64,000 bases of DNA, from assembly GCA_000702685.1 (NCBI GenBank), contig JNJD01000006.1:186001-250000 (forward strand). The letters are read 5' to 3'. Shown here piece after piece: positions 63,929 to 64,000 of the stretch (position 1 is its first letter; each line of letters opens with the position of its first letter). A program made the translations under genes and the position numbers. Below the pieces are notes generated by a model. That model saw only the letters and a list, made by a program, of their open reading frames with translations. It did no database searches and was not told the DNA's origin. The stretch is from Lachnospiraceae bacterium AC2028. Its GTDB lineage: Bacteria > Bacillota > Clostridia > Lachnospirales > Lachnospiraceae.

Positions 63929-64000
63929 ATGGACCCGTCTGTCAGAGCAAAATACGATATCACTTATGTACGATCATTCCTGAGACCCGATGCAAATGAA
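63929..64000 (+). CDS. Start of an unidentified gene (runs off the window)
   Basis: An ATG at 63929 with a strong AAGGAGG 7 bases before it opens a frame of 24 codons to the end of the window, beginning MDPSVRAKYDITYVRSFLR. Too little is visible to name the product. Confidence 0.65.
   Translation, partial: MDPSVRAKYDITYVRSFLRPDANE

Overview
This window looks like a chromosome segment from a gut or rumen Lachnospiraceae-type Firmicute (order Clostridiales/Eubacteriales). The basis is G+C in the mid-40s by eye, strong GGAGG ribosome binding sites, sigmaA-type promoters, and a gene set of Rex, NfnAB, formate-THF ligase, SpoIIIE/FtsK, PgpH-position gene, DUF1015/SerA/SerC and a surface GH5 cellulase. 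The genus is not decidable from the sequence alone. Coding density is very high. Nearly all genes lie on the minus strand; no gap exceeds about 250 bp, and I saw no rRNA, tRNA, CRISPR array, prophage or insertion-sequence transposase.

Layout (minus-strand operons read right to left). 1-4.9 kb: truncated glgB, a DUF1015 protein, a small plus-strand gene, serA and serC. 4.9-10.9 kb: L,D-transpeptidase and branched-chain amino acid genes ilvB, ilvD, leuB. 11-20.8 kb: yajC, a CAP protein, tgt, a VanY-type peptidase, a lactonase, aroC, a DUF5662 protein, a glycogen-debranching-like GH13 protein without its catalytic residues, and a FecR protein. 20.9-25 kb (plus strand): a UvrD-like helicase and a membrane-anchored GH5 cellulase. 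25-32 kb: gltX, proA, 5-formyl-THF cyclo-ligase, proB, then a CDP-alcohol phosphatidyltransferase-DUF4298 fusion coupled to a GH51 arabinofuranosidase. 32-33.6 kb: two tandem secreted paralogues of unknown function. 33.6-45.9 kb: glycosyltransferase, membrane protein, diguanylate cyclase, FAD oxidoreductase, flippase-like protein, ybeY, a degenerate PgpH homologue, phoH, pyrimidine nucleoside phosphorylase, nth, rlmH and a small membrane protein. 46-52 kb: nfnB, nfnA, a zinc-ribbon/TPR protein, folD, fhs. 52-61.9 kb: ftsK, a large membrane protein, a second glycosyltransferase, yebC, alr, a coiled-coil protein and rex. 61.9-64 kb (plus strand): an ABC-F ATPase and the first 24 codons of another gene.

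Several groups work together: serine synthesis (serC-serA, perhaps with DUF1015), proline synthesis (proB-proA), one-carbon folate metabolism with NADPH supply (fhs-folD near nfnAB), envelope and surface glycan functions (VanY, L,D-transpeptidase, alr, glycosyltransferases, flippase), and redox control by Rex. 

The most unusual signals are: (1) two 75-bp in-frame tandem units, each carrying a REP-like stem-loop with a GGGGACgGTtCC core, inside the FAD oxidoreductase, with the same core in two intergenic places; (2) an intact GH13 debranching-like protein that has lost all four catalytic sequence regions; (3) a PgpH (c-di-AMP phosphodiesterase) homologue in its usual phoH-ybeY slot that has lost its HD metal ligands and extracellular domain; (4) a DUF1015 protein with a ParB-like DGHHR motif beside serA/serC; and (5) a helicase whose ribosome binding site is buried in a terminator-like hairpin. 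No new multi-gene system of a recognised kind (defence, CRISPR, secretion) was found.
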